From a virus, in the IMG/VR virus record IMGVR_UViG_3300008113_000221, positions 1 through 60,151 of that record: a stretch of DNA of 60,151 nt; one strand, written 5' to 3'. Both the position numbers and the translations under genes were made by a program. Position 1 is the first letter of the stretch, and each line of letters begins with the position of its first letter. This document shows positions 32,501 through 40,090 of the stretch, piece after piece. The notes under the pieces were generated by a model. The model was given only the letters and a program-made list of their open reading frames with translations, was not told the origin of the DNA and searched no databases.

Positions 32501-33198
32501 GCTTGCAAAGACTTTCCTGTTCTCAAGTCAGCATCATAATTAGCATTAGCTACAATCTTCTCAAAGTAGTCTGTAAACCTTTTCAAATCCCTTTCGCTAC
32601 TGCCTATATTTGACGCCTTTCTTATAATAGACTCTACCTGCTTTCTAGACAATACGCCTCTTAGCTTATCTGACGTTTTTAGAAAGTCTCCAACCTTTTT
32701 GCTAAACGCTTTCTGAAAAGCAGTTTGCTCTTTTACGCCCTCCTTTCTTCCGGCCTTCTTTCCTTCTATCTCTGCTGCAAGCTTTGCTTCCGCTTGTTTA
32801 AACGCCGACTCGTATTCAAGTTCTTTTATACGCTCTTCGTACTCCGCTTTTGTTATCTTGTTATTGGCAAGCTGGTCTTCAAGAGCTCTTATCTTAGGAG
32901 CCATATCTCTACCTTGCCTCATCTGCCCAGCCAAAAACGCTTCTTTTCTTGCTTCGTCAGCTCCTTGCTTAAACGCCTTTGTTGCCAACCTTACAGTTTC
33001 GTTTAACTGCTTTTTGCCCTGTTTAGATAATAGCTGAACCGCTTCATCGACAGTAGGTATACTACCATCTCCTTTAATCAAAAAAGATACATGCGCAATG
33101 GCATCTATATCCTTTGGAGATTTTCCAGACAACCTTTCAGCCAATCCAGACGTGAGCTCTTTCCAATTATCAGACTTCTTGTTTGGGCAAATAGACAT
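29578..33198 (-). CDS. large internal virion (cargo/ejection) protein, 1206 aa
   Basis: N-terminal cysteine-bearing start (SICPNKKSDNWKELTSGLAERL), a long lysine/glutamate-rich coiled coil (about 120-190), helical domains, and a conserved-looking segment AIALGRPTQIISQTTPLIL (about 735-755). A single hydrophobic stretch SAINIFLISSIYRYG lies near 960, and the C-terminus ends in glycine-methionine repeats (GGMKMGGMGGG). Layout and position between tail hub and fibres suggest an internal core protein ejected with DNA, possibly forming a channel. No enzyme motif seen. 4 nt after a mini-gene. Confidence 0.7.
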   Translation of the reverse strand: MSICPNKKSDNWKELTSGLAERLSGKSPKDIDAIAHVSFLIKGDGSIPTVDEAVQLLSKQGKKQLNETVRLATKAFKQGADEARKEAFLAGQMRQGRDMAPKIRALEDQLANNKITKAEYEERIKELEYESAFKQAEAKLAAEIEGKKAGRKEGVKEQTAFQKAFSKKVGDFLKTSDKLRGVLSRKQVESIIRKASNIGSSERDLKRFTDYFEKIVANANYDADLRTGKSLQAKLVKPFAEAADLVKRMKNIPLEYLSQKELSEFNRIAATYAASKLPVTSPNYQAFDVKNAEKLFAPIEKSVKQSVISDVEDAYGVLGINEEEANAIDEFMSSEDMDSYLNSLSDAKRKALRYNLERVAGYSLLGLKEKLARTVPAANASAKQKKLFDKLKRISGVDPASISDSKQLAELIRIVDNSVINDSNSNVNNAYAIVLAAENVTRLQQATSAVKRFLIGGFSKFYYDTPIIHNSAETDITIGVFADLANVRLGSEDSDYRNNKEQLRKSIEVYKKSSDVEDNYIGELLDGIYQSSVKDFNTLEDFKNGYSNLHPLEVKAAEWMNKNVWKVYEDDFKTHAEEDLNETFEYENRPQYHPRRYKKVGTDAQDFDPFDTVFNNNTLKPKETGRSKERKLVDNLPKNKAVDYRFEFNSFKTLQEQLFTSKSHLSAKVFQYMSQNTDGMSEAFGGQANSDFFTESFKKQYETMRYGRKNADGTFNSVALAATRILKDLGSAIALGRPTQIISQTTPLILASVRNPKYMSMVMTSNVPTNLELFNLAPVGSRGIEMGAAGRAEESEVLSYGKTKRGIKKVVSDVGDVAANIRSLSLYALTTADVYAAKKTFASYYLQYMNEVAKIPTTAEDLKTEHTRMNEEREMALSYAQQSIDKTQAVSTRVLQSEFKRNENGSSWAELIKNIILPFNNFSSNTKARLMEDTSKMLYGNSMQKKEAAIDVFGTTLETAAYSAINIFLISSIYRYGIKEVLKSAFDIEDDDEFYDSLSGSFKKWYTYVLRDLTVGGFGPSVEESGINIMNRIAYVLSGNAISDTGKDYFSWVKEEPTFQPPFNPRNNSDYGWYDILGTYGIPFKTGYKSMLDISYAANGEAPAAFKFEKKVRKENERSDMSNITEKDVQLSDEQRRFFLFMGLANGLSAISGFQDADIIRAGEKLRYGIIKEEKFRQYPKKSKGGGMKGGMKMGGMGGGSMKMGR

Positions 33199-33202
33199 GT
33201 TA

Positions 33203-33367
33203 TTATTTTTTCTTTTTAGGCATAGGTGCGCCTGCCGACCTTAAGGCAATCGCAACTATTTGATTCTGAGGTCTTTTTGTTTCAGGCTTTTTAAGTTCTC
33301 TAATATTTGCGCTTACTGCTTTTTGCATTGCCGCCTTGCTTTTGCCTTTCGCTTTTTTGAGTGGCAT
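33203..33367 (-). CDS. small basic phage protein, 54 aa
   Basis: Frame between the two giant genes: MPLKKAKGKSKAAMQKAVS, then PQNQIVAIALRSAGAPMPKKK. It matches the widespread family of mini-proteins with 'PLKKG...KQAVAIALSKAG' found in many phages; function unknown, perhaps virion- or DNA-associated. Five nt upstream of the 1206-aa start. Confidence 0.75.
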   Translation of the reverse strand: MPLKKAKGKSKAAMQKAVSANIRELKKPETKRPQNQIVAIALRSAGAPMPKKKK

Positions 33368-33395
33368 ATATTATTTTTTAATAAGTGACTTTACC

Positions 33396-36300
33396 TTATT
33401 TGCAAAACTTCCTAGCAACGAACTGCTCCCTTGTTTCTGTGTACCCGAACTCACTGGCTCTTTCTCTTTGGTATTGCTCTTCAAACTTTGGGTTTGTGAA
33501 CTCTCCGTTGACAAACTCTGGAAGCTCTTCTGCCTCTTGCTCTGTAACTTGTTCAAAGATGGGTTGCTCAAATACTTTAGCAGTTCCTGCTTGTTGGGCT
33601 CGCTCATACTCGGAATAGACTCCTGCAAGATTAGCAATGATTTTGATTTCATTTTCTTTTAATTTATTTTCAGTTTTAGCAAGTGCTGATAACGCTTGCT
33701 CTCTTGTCATAGCCTCTGATTCAAACATTCCACCTGCGGATGTCTCAGATGCTGCATTGTATTTTCTTACAAAGTCCTTAAACTTCATAGGCCCTTCTGC
33801 AATCATTCTATTCATTACGATAACATCTGGGTTATGAGGCTTACCTAACTGCGTCTGACCAATATAATTCCAAAAATCATCTAGCTTGTAGCCCCTCGAC
33901 ACCATATCAGACTGAAGTAATATGGCATCGTTAATCAGTTTCTCAAGACTATAGTTTTCGTTCTTATAGTTTGTCGTAAGTAAAGGTAACGCACTTATGA
34001 TATTTTTTCTAAATGTTTTTACATTATCTGTAGACTTCATTACCTCTGGACTAACTACAGTAGCTAACAATATGTCGTTAATCAAATCTTTTCCAGATTC
34101 CGTAAGTTGATTATCTTGAGAAACATACTCACTTCTTTCTTGCTGAGTAATTATCCCGTTAGCCTCAAGTAAATTTATAAGCGCAGTTCTATCTTGTTTG
34201 CTATCAAACAGCTCGCCCATTGTATTGTATCCAGATATTATATTTAAAATGCCATCCTTTAGGCGCTGATTATTTGATATGATAGCAGCTCTTTTTATTG
34301 CCGTATCAGTAGGGCTTTCTCCTTTCTGAGCCTTCTGGTTATATGCGTCAAGTTCTTTTACAGAATACTCTTTTACGGAGTTGTCTATTTTTACGAGAAC
34401 TGGATTCTTCATACCTCTTACAGCAGCAGGGTCTATGCCAAACTTTGCAGCTCTATCCTCAAGCCTTTTCTTATATTCCGCATATTTTTCTGGAGCTATA
34501 TCCTTAGATAGCTTAATCGCCATTGTTCTTCCGTTTCCAGAAAGAACTATGCCATCAAGGCTTATGATAGGAACTCCTGTATCTGGAGTTGCTGAATCAG
34601 AAATAACAATAGAAGGCTTTAAGTTTCTTGCATCCCTGTTTACCTTTTCTTTTGCTACAGTATCTCCTTTATAGTTCCTTGGATTTACATTCATCCCATT
34701 CTGACTAGGGTATCCTTTTGTATCATTGAATGAAGTCTCATTGTGAGATGCAAGTATGTCATCCATTTCGACTACAGCAAATGCCGCATCTCTGGTTTCT
34801 CCATTAGGCATCTCAATGGTAGTATCCTCTCCAAGTATTATGCCTTTATTCTGAAATCCTTTATTAGCTTCTCCGACTTTAACAGTCTTACCATCAGCAG
34901 GAGCAAGAAGACCTGTTCCGGTCTCCATTGTTGGTTTTACTTCTATGTCGGCCTCTACTACCGCTTGTCCTGCAACTGGTTGAGCTGTCTCCGAAGGCTT
35001 AACTAACGGACTTATAATTTTATCGTACTTATTATAAATTTCATCAAACTTTGCCCTATCTTCCTCGTTAGTTATTTTGCTCCTATCAACAACTCCATCA
35101 ACCTTGTATTGCTCAATATTAGGAATAGCGGCAAGTAGTTCTTTTTGCTCTGCTGCTCTTAGTCTTTCTATTTCATTAACTGGTTCTACAGAAGTCTGTT
35201 CTGATTCTTTTAGTTTTAAATCCGATAAATCTAATGTTATGGTTCCTCTAGAACTATTATTTACGGCAGTCTGTTCTGAAATTTCTTCTGAAATAGCAAT
35301 ATCTTGTTCTTTTATAAATTTAGGGTCATTTTCTGATTTATAAAGTGTTCTATTTTCATTTCTGCCAAAAACAATTAGTCTTGCATTTTTCTCAATTTCC
35401 TCTTTTGTTCTTTTTGGTATTTCTACAGTAGCTTGTGGTGTACCCTTTCTGCTTGTTCCCAATTCTACAACCATATATTCTTTTCCATCCGCATCCGTAA
35501 CTATGCTGCCTACTTTGATTTCTGCGACAACAGGAACTTGTTCAGTAATGATAGGCGCTGCTTCAACGGCAACTTCTGCAACTTGTCCAGATTCGAGCTC
35601 TTGCTTGATTGGTTCGTTTGATTCAACGAAGTCTTCAAATTGTTGTCTTGTTTCATTATTTTCGTTTATTTTCTTTAAGATTATTTGGTACGCTACATCA
35701 TCAGCTGTAGAACCTCTAAAAGTTCTTTTCTTGCCATCCTCTGTCTCTAGGTTTACTGAAACAATATTACCATTAGCGTCTCTGTTAATTGCTGCCAATG
35801 GGTCTGTAAACAAGTTTACAAACTCTGTTCCTCTTACAACTATATTTCCGCTATCTGCAACAGATACAGCAGACTCCTGCTTTTCTATTCCAAGGTCAGA
35901 TATTTTAGAGTCTCCTATCTCGTCTACATTACCTATTTCTACAATCCTATTTTTGCTAGGTATATCAGCGACTACAGTCTGGCCTTCAACTCTTAGTGTA
36001 GCCTTATCACCGTTATATAGAACAGGCATATCTAACATCTCTGATACTGTAATAGCGTCTTTCTCATCTTGCTCAAGTTGCTTATCATCATTTCTTACAG
36101 ACTCTATATCGTATCTTGTTTTGCTAATTTCTTCTGGCTCTGCATCTCCTATCTGCTTAAAGAACTTTCCATCTGCTTCAAAGTAGCTAGTTTCAACACC
36201 AGATACTTCTCCTCTTATCTCGTCATTAAGAGATGCTCTTTTTTCCTCTAATGCTTTTATTTCAGATTCTGCATCAGCGGCAACAGATTCGTCTAATTTG

Positions 36301-37739
36301 GATAGCTGCTCTTTTTTTGCGGCAATCTCTTCGTCAACCTTATCCCTTTGCTCTACGATAGGAATAACCTTTTCTTGAACTTCTGGAGGAGTTAGCGGAG
36401 GAAGCTTTTGCTTTATCCTTGCATAGTTTTCTAGAGTAAACATCGTAGCATCTCTATCTTCTTGAGAATAGTTATTCGCATCGAATGTCGCCTCTAATTC
36501 ACTTCTTATGTTGGCAAAGTCTTCATCTGTCTTTGCATTTGCAACGTCTTTTAATACACTTGTATTTACGTTTTTACTAAACGTTGCTATAGTGCCCATG
36601 GGGGCTCCGTATATTCCGCCAGCTAACGTAGCTGTTAAAATATTTTTGCCTATGTTGTCGTATATTTCTTTTTCGTTAAATACTTCTTGCCCTTGAATCT
36701 TATTTGTAAGTATCTTAGCGCCTTCATTAAGAGTTGTCTGTATTCCTTCTGTAATACCTTCAATAGCTGATGAATAAGCGACTTTAAGTCCTTTTGATTT
36801 TGCTGTAGAAGCAAGCGCTCTAACTTCTGTTTCTATAATCTTCTCTATCCCTTTTGTTGATATTGGAGTTGTAGACTTTGATATTTTCTTAAAAGTATCT
36901 GATATTACTTTTTTTTGTATGTTCTTGAACGCAGGCCCAGTTCCAAATATTTTATCAAATCCAAGTTTTTCTAAGTAAGAGTTTATTACACCAACGGTAT
37001 TCCCATACACTTCTCTGGCTAAAGGATTTTCTTTAATCTCTCCTTTTTCAACCATTTTATCATACTCTCTAACCCCCTCTCCATATCCTTGAAAATAGTA
37101 TGAAGACATTCCTGTAACAAGAGCTAAAGGTATATCAGATAACATTCTTGCTCCAGAAGCTGTTAGGGCTTTTGCATTTTCAATAAAACCCTTATTTTTA
37201 AAATCTATTCTTGATATTTCTTGCTGCTCTACAGGAGTAGCGTAATCTGACTTTATCTTTCCAAATGCTGACTCTATTTTACGAGTTCTTTCTTTTTTAA
37301 TAGCAGCTTCTGTTTTTGGCCTTTCTACCTGCTCTCTTACTACATCAGAAACCGTTTTCTGTGGGCCTGTTAAAGGCTGAATATATGAGAATGGGTCTTG
37401 AGGAACCCTTTCTGGTATGCCAGTAGCAAAAGATTCAAATCCTGTTACAAAATTATTCCAAGTTGTAGAAAGGAACTTTTCCGCTTCGCTCCTATCTTTT
37501 TGTACGCTTTTCTGATACTTTGGTTGTTTAGGAATTTCTCCTATAACCAATGAGTTAAAGTTCTCTGGCGTTCTATTAAATCCTTCTACTTTGTCTTTAA
37601 GAGCTTGGTACGCCCTTCCTCTGTAGGCAGAATCAGACATCATAAGATTCCTAAATTCTTCTGGACTCCTATTAAATCCGTCTACCTTTTCAGTTAGCGT
37701 TTGATATACTTTGGATATATAATCGTTCTCGTTTGCCAT
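33396..37739 (-). CDS. polyvalent cargo protein with DdrB-like ParB-superfamily domain, 1447 aa
   Basis: N-terminus has a duplicated motif (EKVDGFNRSPEEF and DKVEGFNRTPENF, within residues 1-65) typical of Bacteroidota phage virion proteins. A long coiled coil lies near 466-515, then an acidic beta-rich middle. Residues about 960-1330 match the DdrB-like ParB-superfamily domain (TIEMPNGETRDAAFAVVEMD, then NPRNY, VLSGNGRTMAIKL, NNQRLKDGILN). In polyvalent proteins such domains protect or process incoming DNA. It ends FVARKFCK. Neighbours are internal-core genes, so it is probably packaged and ejected. Confidence 0.8.
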   Translation of the reverse strand: MANENDYISKVYQTLTEKVDGFNRSPEEFRNLMMSDSAYRGRAYQALKDKVEGFNRTPENFNSLVIGEIPKQPKYQKSVQKDRSEAEKFLSTTWNNFVTGFESFATGIPERVPQDPFSYIQPLTGPQKTVSDVVREQVERPKTEAAIKKERTRKIESAFGKIKSDYATPVEQQEISRIDFKNKGFIENAKALTASGARMLSDIPLALVTGMSSYYFQGYGEGVREYDKMVEKGEIKENPLAREVYGNTVGVINSYLEKLGFDKIFGTGPAFKNIQKKVISDTFKKISKSTTPISTKGIEKIIETEVRALASTAKSKGLKVAYSSAIEGITEGIQTTLNEGAKILTNKIQGQEVFNEKEIYDNIGKNILTATLAGGIYGAPMGTIATFSKNVNTSVLKDVANAKTDEDFANIRSELEATFDANNYSQEDRDATMFTLENYARIKQKLPPLTPPEVQEKVIPIVEQRDKVDEEIAAKKEQLSKLDESVAADAESEIKALEEKRASLNDEIRGEVSGVETSYFEADGKFFKQIGDAEPEEISKTRYDIESVRNDDKQLEQDEKDAITVSEMLDMPVLYNGDKATLRVEGQTVVADIPSKNRIVEIGNVDEIGDSKISDLGIEKQESAVSVADSGNIVVRGTEFVNLFTDPLAAINRDANGNIVSVNLETEDGKKRTFRGSTADDVAYQIILKKINENNETRQQFEDFVESNEPIKQELESGQVAEVAVEAAPIITEQVPVVAEIKVGSIVTDADGKEYMVVELGTSRKGTPQATVEIPKRTKEEIEKNARLIVFGRNENRTLYKSENDPKFIKEQDIAISEEISEQTAVNNSSRGTITLDLSDLKLKESEQTSVEPVNEIERLRAAEQKELLAAIPNIEQYKVDGVVDRSKITNEEDRAKFDEIYNKYDKIISPLVKPSETAQPVAGQAVVEADIEVKPTMETGTGLLAPADGKTVKVGEANKGFQNKGIILGEDTTIEMPNGETRDAAFAVVEMDDILASHNETSFNDTKGYPSQNGMNVNPRNYKGDTVAKEKVNRDARNLKPSIVISDSATPDTGVPIISLDGIVLSGNGRTMAIKLSKDIAPEKYAEYKKRLEDRAAKFGIDPAAVRGMKNPVLVKIDNSVKEYSVKELDAYNQKAQKGESPTDTAIKRAAIISNNQRLKDGILNIISGYNTMGELFDSKQDRTALINLLEANGIITQQERSEYVSQDNQLTESGKDLINDILLATVVSPEVMKSTDNVKTFRKNIISALPLLTTNYKNENYSLEKLINDAILLQSDMVSRGYKLDDFWNYIGQTQLGKPHNPDVIVMNRMIAEGPMKFKDFVRKYNAASETSAGGMFESEAMTREQALSALAKTENKLKENEIKIIANLAGVYSEYERAQQAGTAKVFEQPIFEQVTEQEAEELPEFVNGEFTNPKFEEQYQRERASEFGYTETREQFVARKFCK

Positions 37740-37747
37740 AAATTTAA

Positions 37748-39367
37748 TTATAGGTCTCTCTCTGCTGCATCTCCAGTAACTGATGGCGCCATGTATACCC
37801 CAATAGCCTGCCTTGTTTCCTTAGCGCTTCGCTGTGGTGGAGCTATGTATGCATCGGCAAAATTCCTAGATTTTCTCCCATTAACATTTAGGTATATGTT
37901 TATTGGATTCTTTGCTGCGTCAGTTGTTCTTAAAATCATAACCCTTCCAGACCTTAAAGCTTCTGGAGTTATATCACTATCAAGGAATCCTCTATTTTTA
38001 TTTGCCTCATTTATAGCAACAGACAATTCATAAAGCTGCTGTTTGCCTTGTTCTGTGTTTGGATTTTTGACAGAGAACTTTCTAGATATAGTTTTATCTA
38101 TATCTTTTGATGCTAGTTCGCTTCCAATATTATACCCCTCTTTATTCTTGTGCACTTCTAATGCGGTGAATGGGTACATCTTATCAGCAGCGCCTATGCT
38201 ATTAAACTGATTAGATGTCTCTCTCATTGCAGATACGCCCATCTCTCCAACTCTTGATGCGTTTTCAAATAATGGAGATATTTTTACTGGCCCTCCCCCA
38301 AATCTTTTATCTAAGGCCTGCTCTCTCCTTTGCTCTGCTGCAATTTGGTCTGATATTCTTTCTTGCCTTAAAACTTGTCTACGAGTTACGGGGTCTTCTA
38401 TGAAATCTTCTTCAAATGAAGGATTTGCGTATTTTGAAATAAACTGTTTAGCAGCAAGGTAGTTTATAAACTTAGCTTTAGGTGGTAAGTTTTTAGCAAA
38501 TATATCTTCTGGCAAATTTGGAAGCTTAAACTTAGACTGCTTTTCTTGATACAGTTTTAAAAAATTATTTATCGTATTATTATAGTCTCCAGTTTCAACA
38601 GCTTTATCAAACTCTTGTTTTGTAAACTTATTTATTTCTCTTGGAGAAATAGTCTGTTCTAGAGATTGTCTAATTGCGCCTGCTGTTACATCAATATCTG
38701 GCAAAAGATTCTTATACTTAAATACTTTAGATACGCCTTCTCCTGAAGGGTATGCCTCGTCTGGTATATTGGGGCTATATTTAGATACCGCATCTATTGT
38801 TTGCGGAACCGATTGATAAAACTTTCTTCCATCAACATCTTTTCTTCTGTATTCGGCCATGTTATCAAGGTTATTCGCCCTTATTTCGTCAATAGACTTG
38901 CTCATTACATTATTTTTCCATCTAATGTCAGCGCCTTCATCCCAATCATCAATATTTTTGGGGTCTACTATATTTTGGTATGTATCCCTTTCTGTTTTAG
39001 AAAACTCTTTACTGGCTTGAATGGTAGTAAGCATTTTACTATATAGTGCATTTGCCTCACTTTTTAGCTGACCATACTTTTCTGGATTCTTAGTAATGAG
39101 TGAAGGATTAGAAGACAGTTGCTTTTCTATTGAAGACCACTTATTGTAGCTATCAGTAACCCTGCCTATATCAGCTTCTCTTATTCCAGCTCTTTGCTTA
39201 TTGATGTCAGCAAGTTCAGTATAATACCTTTTCTCTGCCTCTATTCTCCTAGCTCTATCTTCTGCTGCAATACGCTGATTAGCAGCACTCAATGTGTTGT
39301 ATATGGGAGACAGGTCTTGAGCGCCAAACGCCCTTTGTATCATTCTTTCTGAAATGCCTAATGCCAT
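37748..39367 (-). CDS. internal virion / cargo protein, 539 aa
   Basis: Mostly helical with an N-terminal basic region (SERMIQRAFGAQDLSPIYNTL), coiled segments rich in E/R/K/Q, and a C-terminal beta segment (VMILRTTDAAKNPINIYLN). No membrane helix or enzyme motif. It lies between the 224-aa and 1447-aa cargo genes, 8 nt from the latter. Likely part of the ejected core by position and composition. Confidence 0.65.
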   Translation of the reverse strand: MALGISERMIQRAFGAQDLSPIYNTLSAANQRIAAEDRARRIEAEKRYYTELADINKQRAGIREADIGRVTDSYNKWSSIEKQLSSNPSLITKNPEKYGQLKSEANALYSKMLTTIQASKEFSKTERDTYQNIVDPKNIDDWDEGADIRWKNNVMSKSIDEIRANNLDNMAEYRRKDVDGRKFYQSVPQTIDAVSKYSPNIPDEAYPSGEGVSKVFKYKNLLPDIDVTAGAIRQSLEQTISPREINKFTKQEFDKAVETGDYNNTINNFLKLYQEKQSKFKLPNLPEDIFAKNLPPKAKFINYLAAKQFISKYANPSFEEDFIEDPVTRRQVLRQERISDQIAAEQRREQALDKRFGGGPVKISPLFENASRVGEMGVSAMRETSNQFNSIGAADKMYPFTALEVHKNKEGYNIGSELASKDIDKTISRKFSVKNPNTEQGKQQLYELSVAINEANKNRGFLDSDITPEALRSGRVMILRTTDAAKNPINIYLNVNGRKSRNFADAYIAPPQRSAKETRQAIGVYMAPSVTGDAAERDL

Positions 39368-39404
39368 GTTAAGTTTTTAAGCTCGTTTATATTCTATCTA
39401 TTCA

Positions 39405-40079
39405 TTAAAAACCTTCATTCAAAAACCTAGCATCCATTCCTGCGTCAGCAGCTGATAAAGCTGAAGCGCTAGGGCTAGATATTTTTGGCAAGGAAGTTTT
39501 TCCTTTCTTTCTAGAAAAATCTATTTCAGCACCACTGCCACCAGAAGTAGCAAGTCCAGCTCCAGCTCCAGTTGCAGCAGCAAGTCCTTGGCTAACCATA
39601 GCTCTCTTTGCAGCAAGTCTTTCAAGTGCCATGTTTGCTTTAAGGCCAGCCTTCTCTCTTCTTGATTCAAGAGCTCTCGCTCTTTCTTGCGTCATCATCT
39701 GCCTTTGCCCCTGTAATCTTTGTCTTGCGCCTAGTTTAAATTCAGCAGCCTTAGTGCCTAAGTCAAGAAGCCCTCTTCTTTGCTGTTCAGCAAGAACGCC
39801 AACAGATTGAAGTCCACCCTTTCTTGTTTGAGCAGAACGAAGTGCCGCTGATGTAGCAAGTCCAAGTTGCTCTTGCGCTCTTCCCATTCCGGGCATAGGA
39901 ACATTGACATCCTCTTTAGCGGCTTGATAAGCCTCTTTAGCAAACGGAGATTCTGTATAGTCTTCAATACCTTCGATTGCAGCCTCTGCTCTCTTTCTTG
40001 CCTTTCTTTGACCAATCATTCCTCCTATTGCTTGAACAGCGCCTATGCCTGCTTGAATTGCCGCTAATGGAATTGCCAT
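39405..40079 (-). CDS. internal virion / tail-core protein, 224 aa
   Basis: Begins with an apolar alanine/glycine helix (AAIQAGIGAVQAIGGMIGQ), then long arginine/glutamine-rich coils (ARQRLQGQRQMMTQERARAL), an alanine-glycine stretch (GLAAATGAGAGLATSG) and a disordered tail. This pattern is similar to T7 gp14-like internal core proteins that insert in the outer membrane at ejection. First of the cargo block, 11 nt after the 1241-aa gene. Confidence 0.65.
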   Translation of the reverse strand: MAIPLAAIQAGIGAVQAIGGMIGQRKARKRAEAAIEGIEDYTESPFAKEAYQAAKEDVNVPMPGMGRAQEQLGLATSAALRSAQTRKGGLQSVGVLAEQQRRGLLDLGTKAAEFKLGARQRLQGQRQMMTQERARALESRREKAGLKANMALERLAAKRAMVSQGLAAATGAGAGLATSGGSGAEIDFSRKKGKTSLPKISSPSASALSAADAGMDARFLNEGF

Positions 40080-40090
40080 AATATTTTATT

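Noticed and set aside
33371-33652. 93-codon minus frame overlapping the 3' end of the 1447-aa gene
   Set aside because: It lies almost wholly inside the large gene in another frame, is Ser/Lys/Gln-rich low complexity, and no slippery site or start context was seen; a frameshift product is not supported.
35503-36186. 227-codon plus frame antisense to the cargo gene
   Set aside because: Serine/leucine-rich mirror of an acidic coiled-coil gene with no promoter or start signal.
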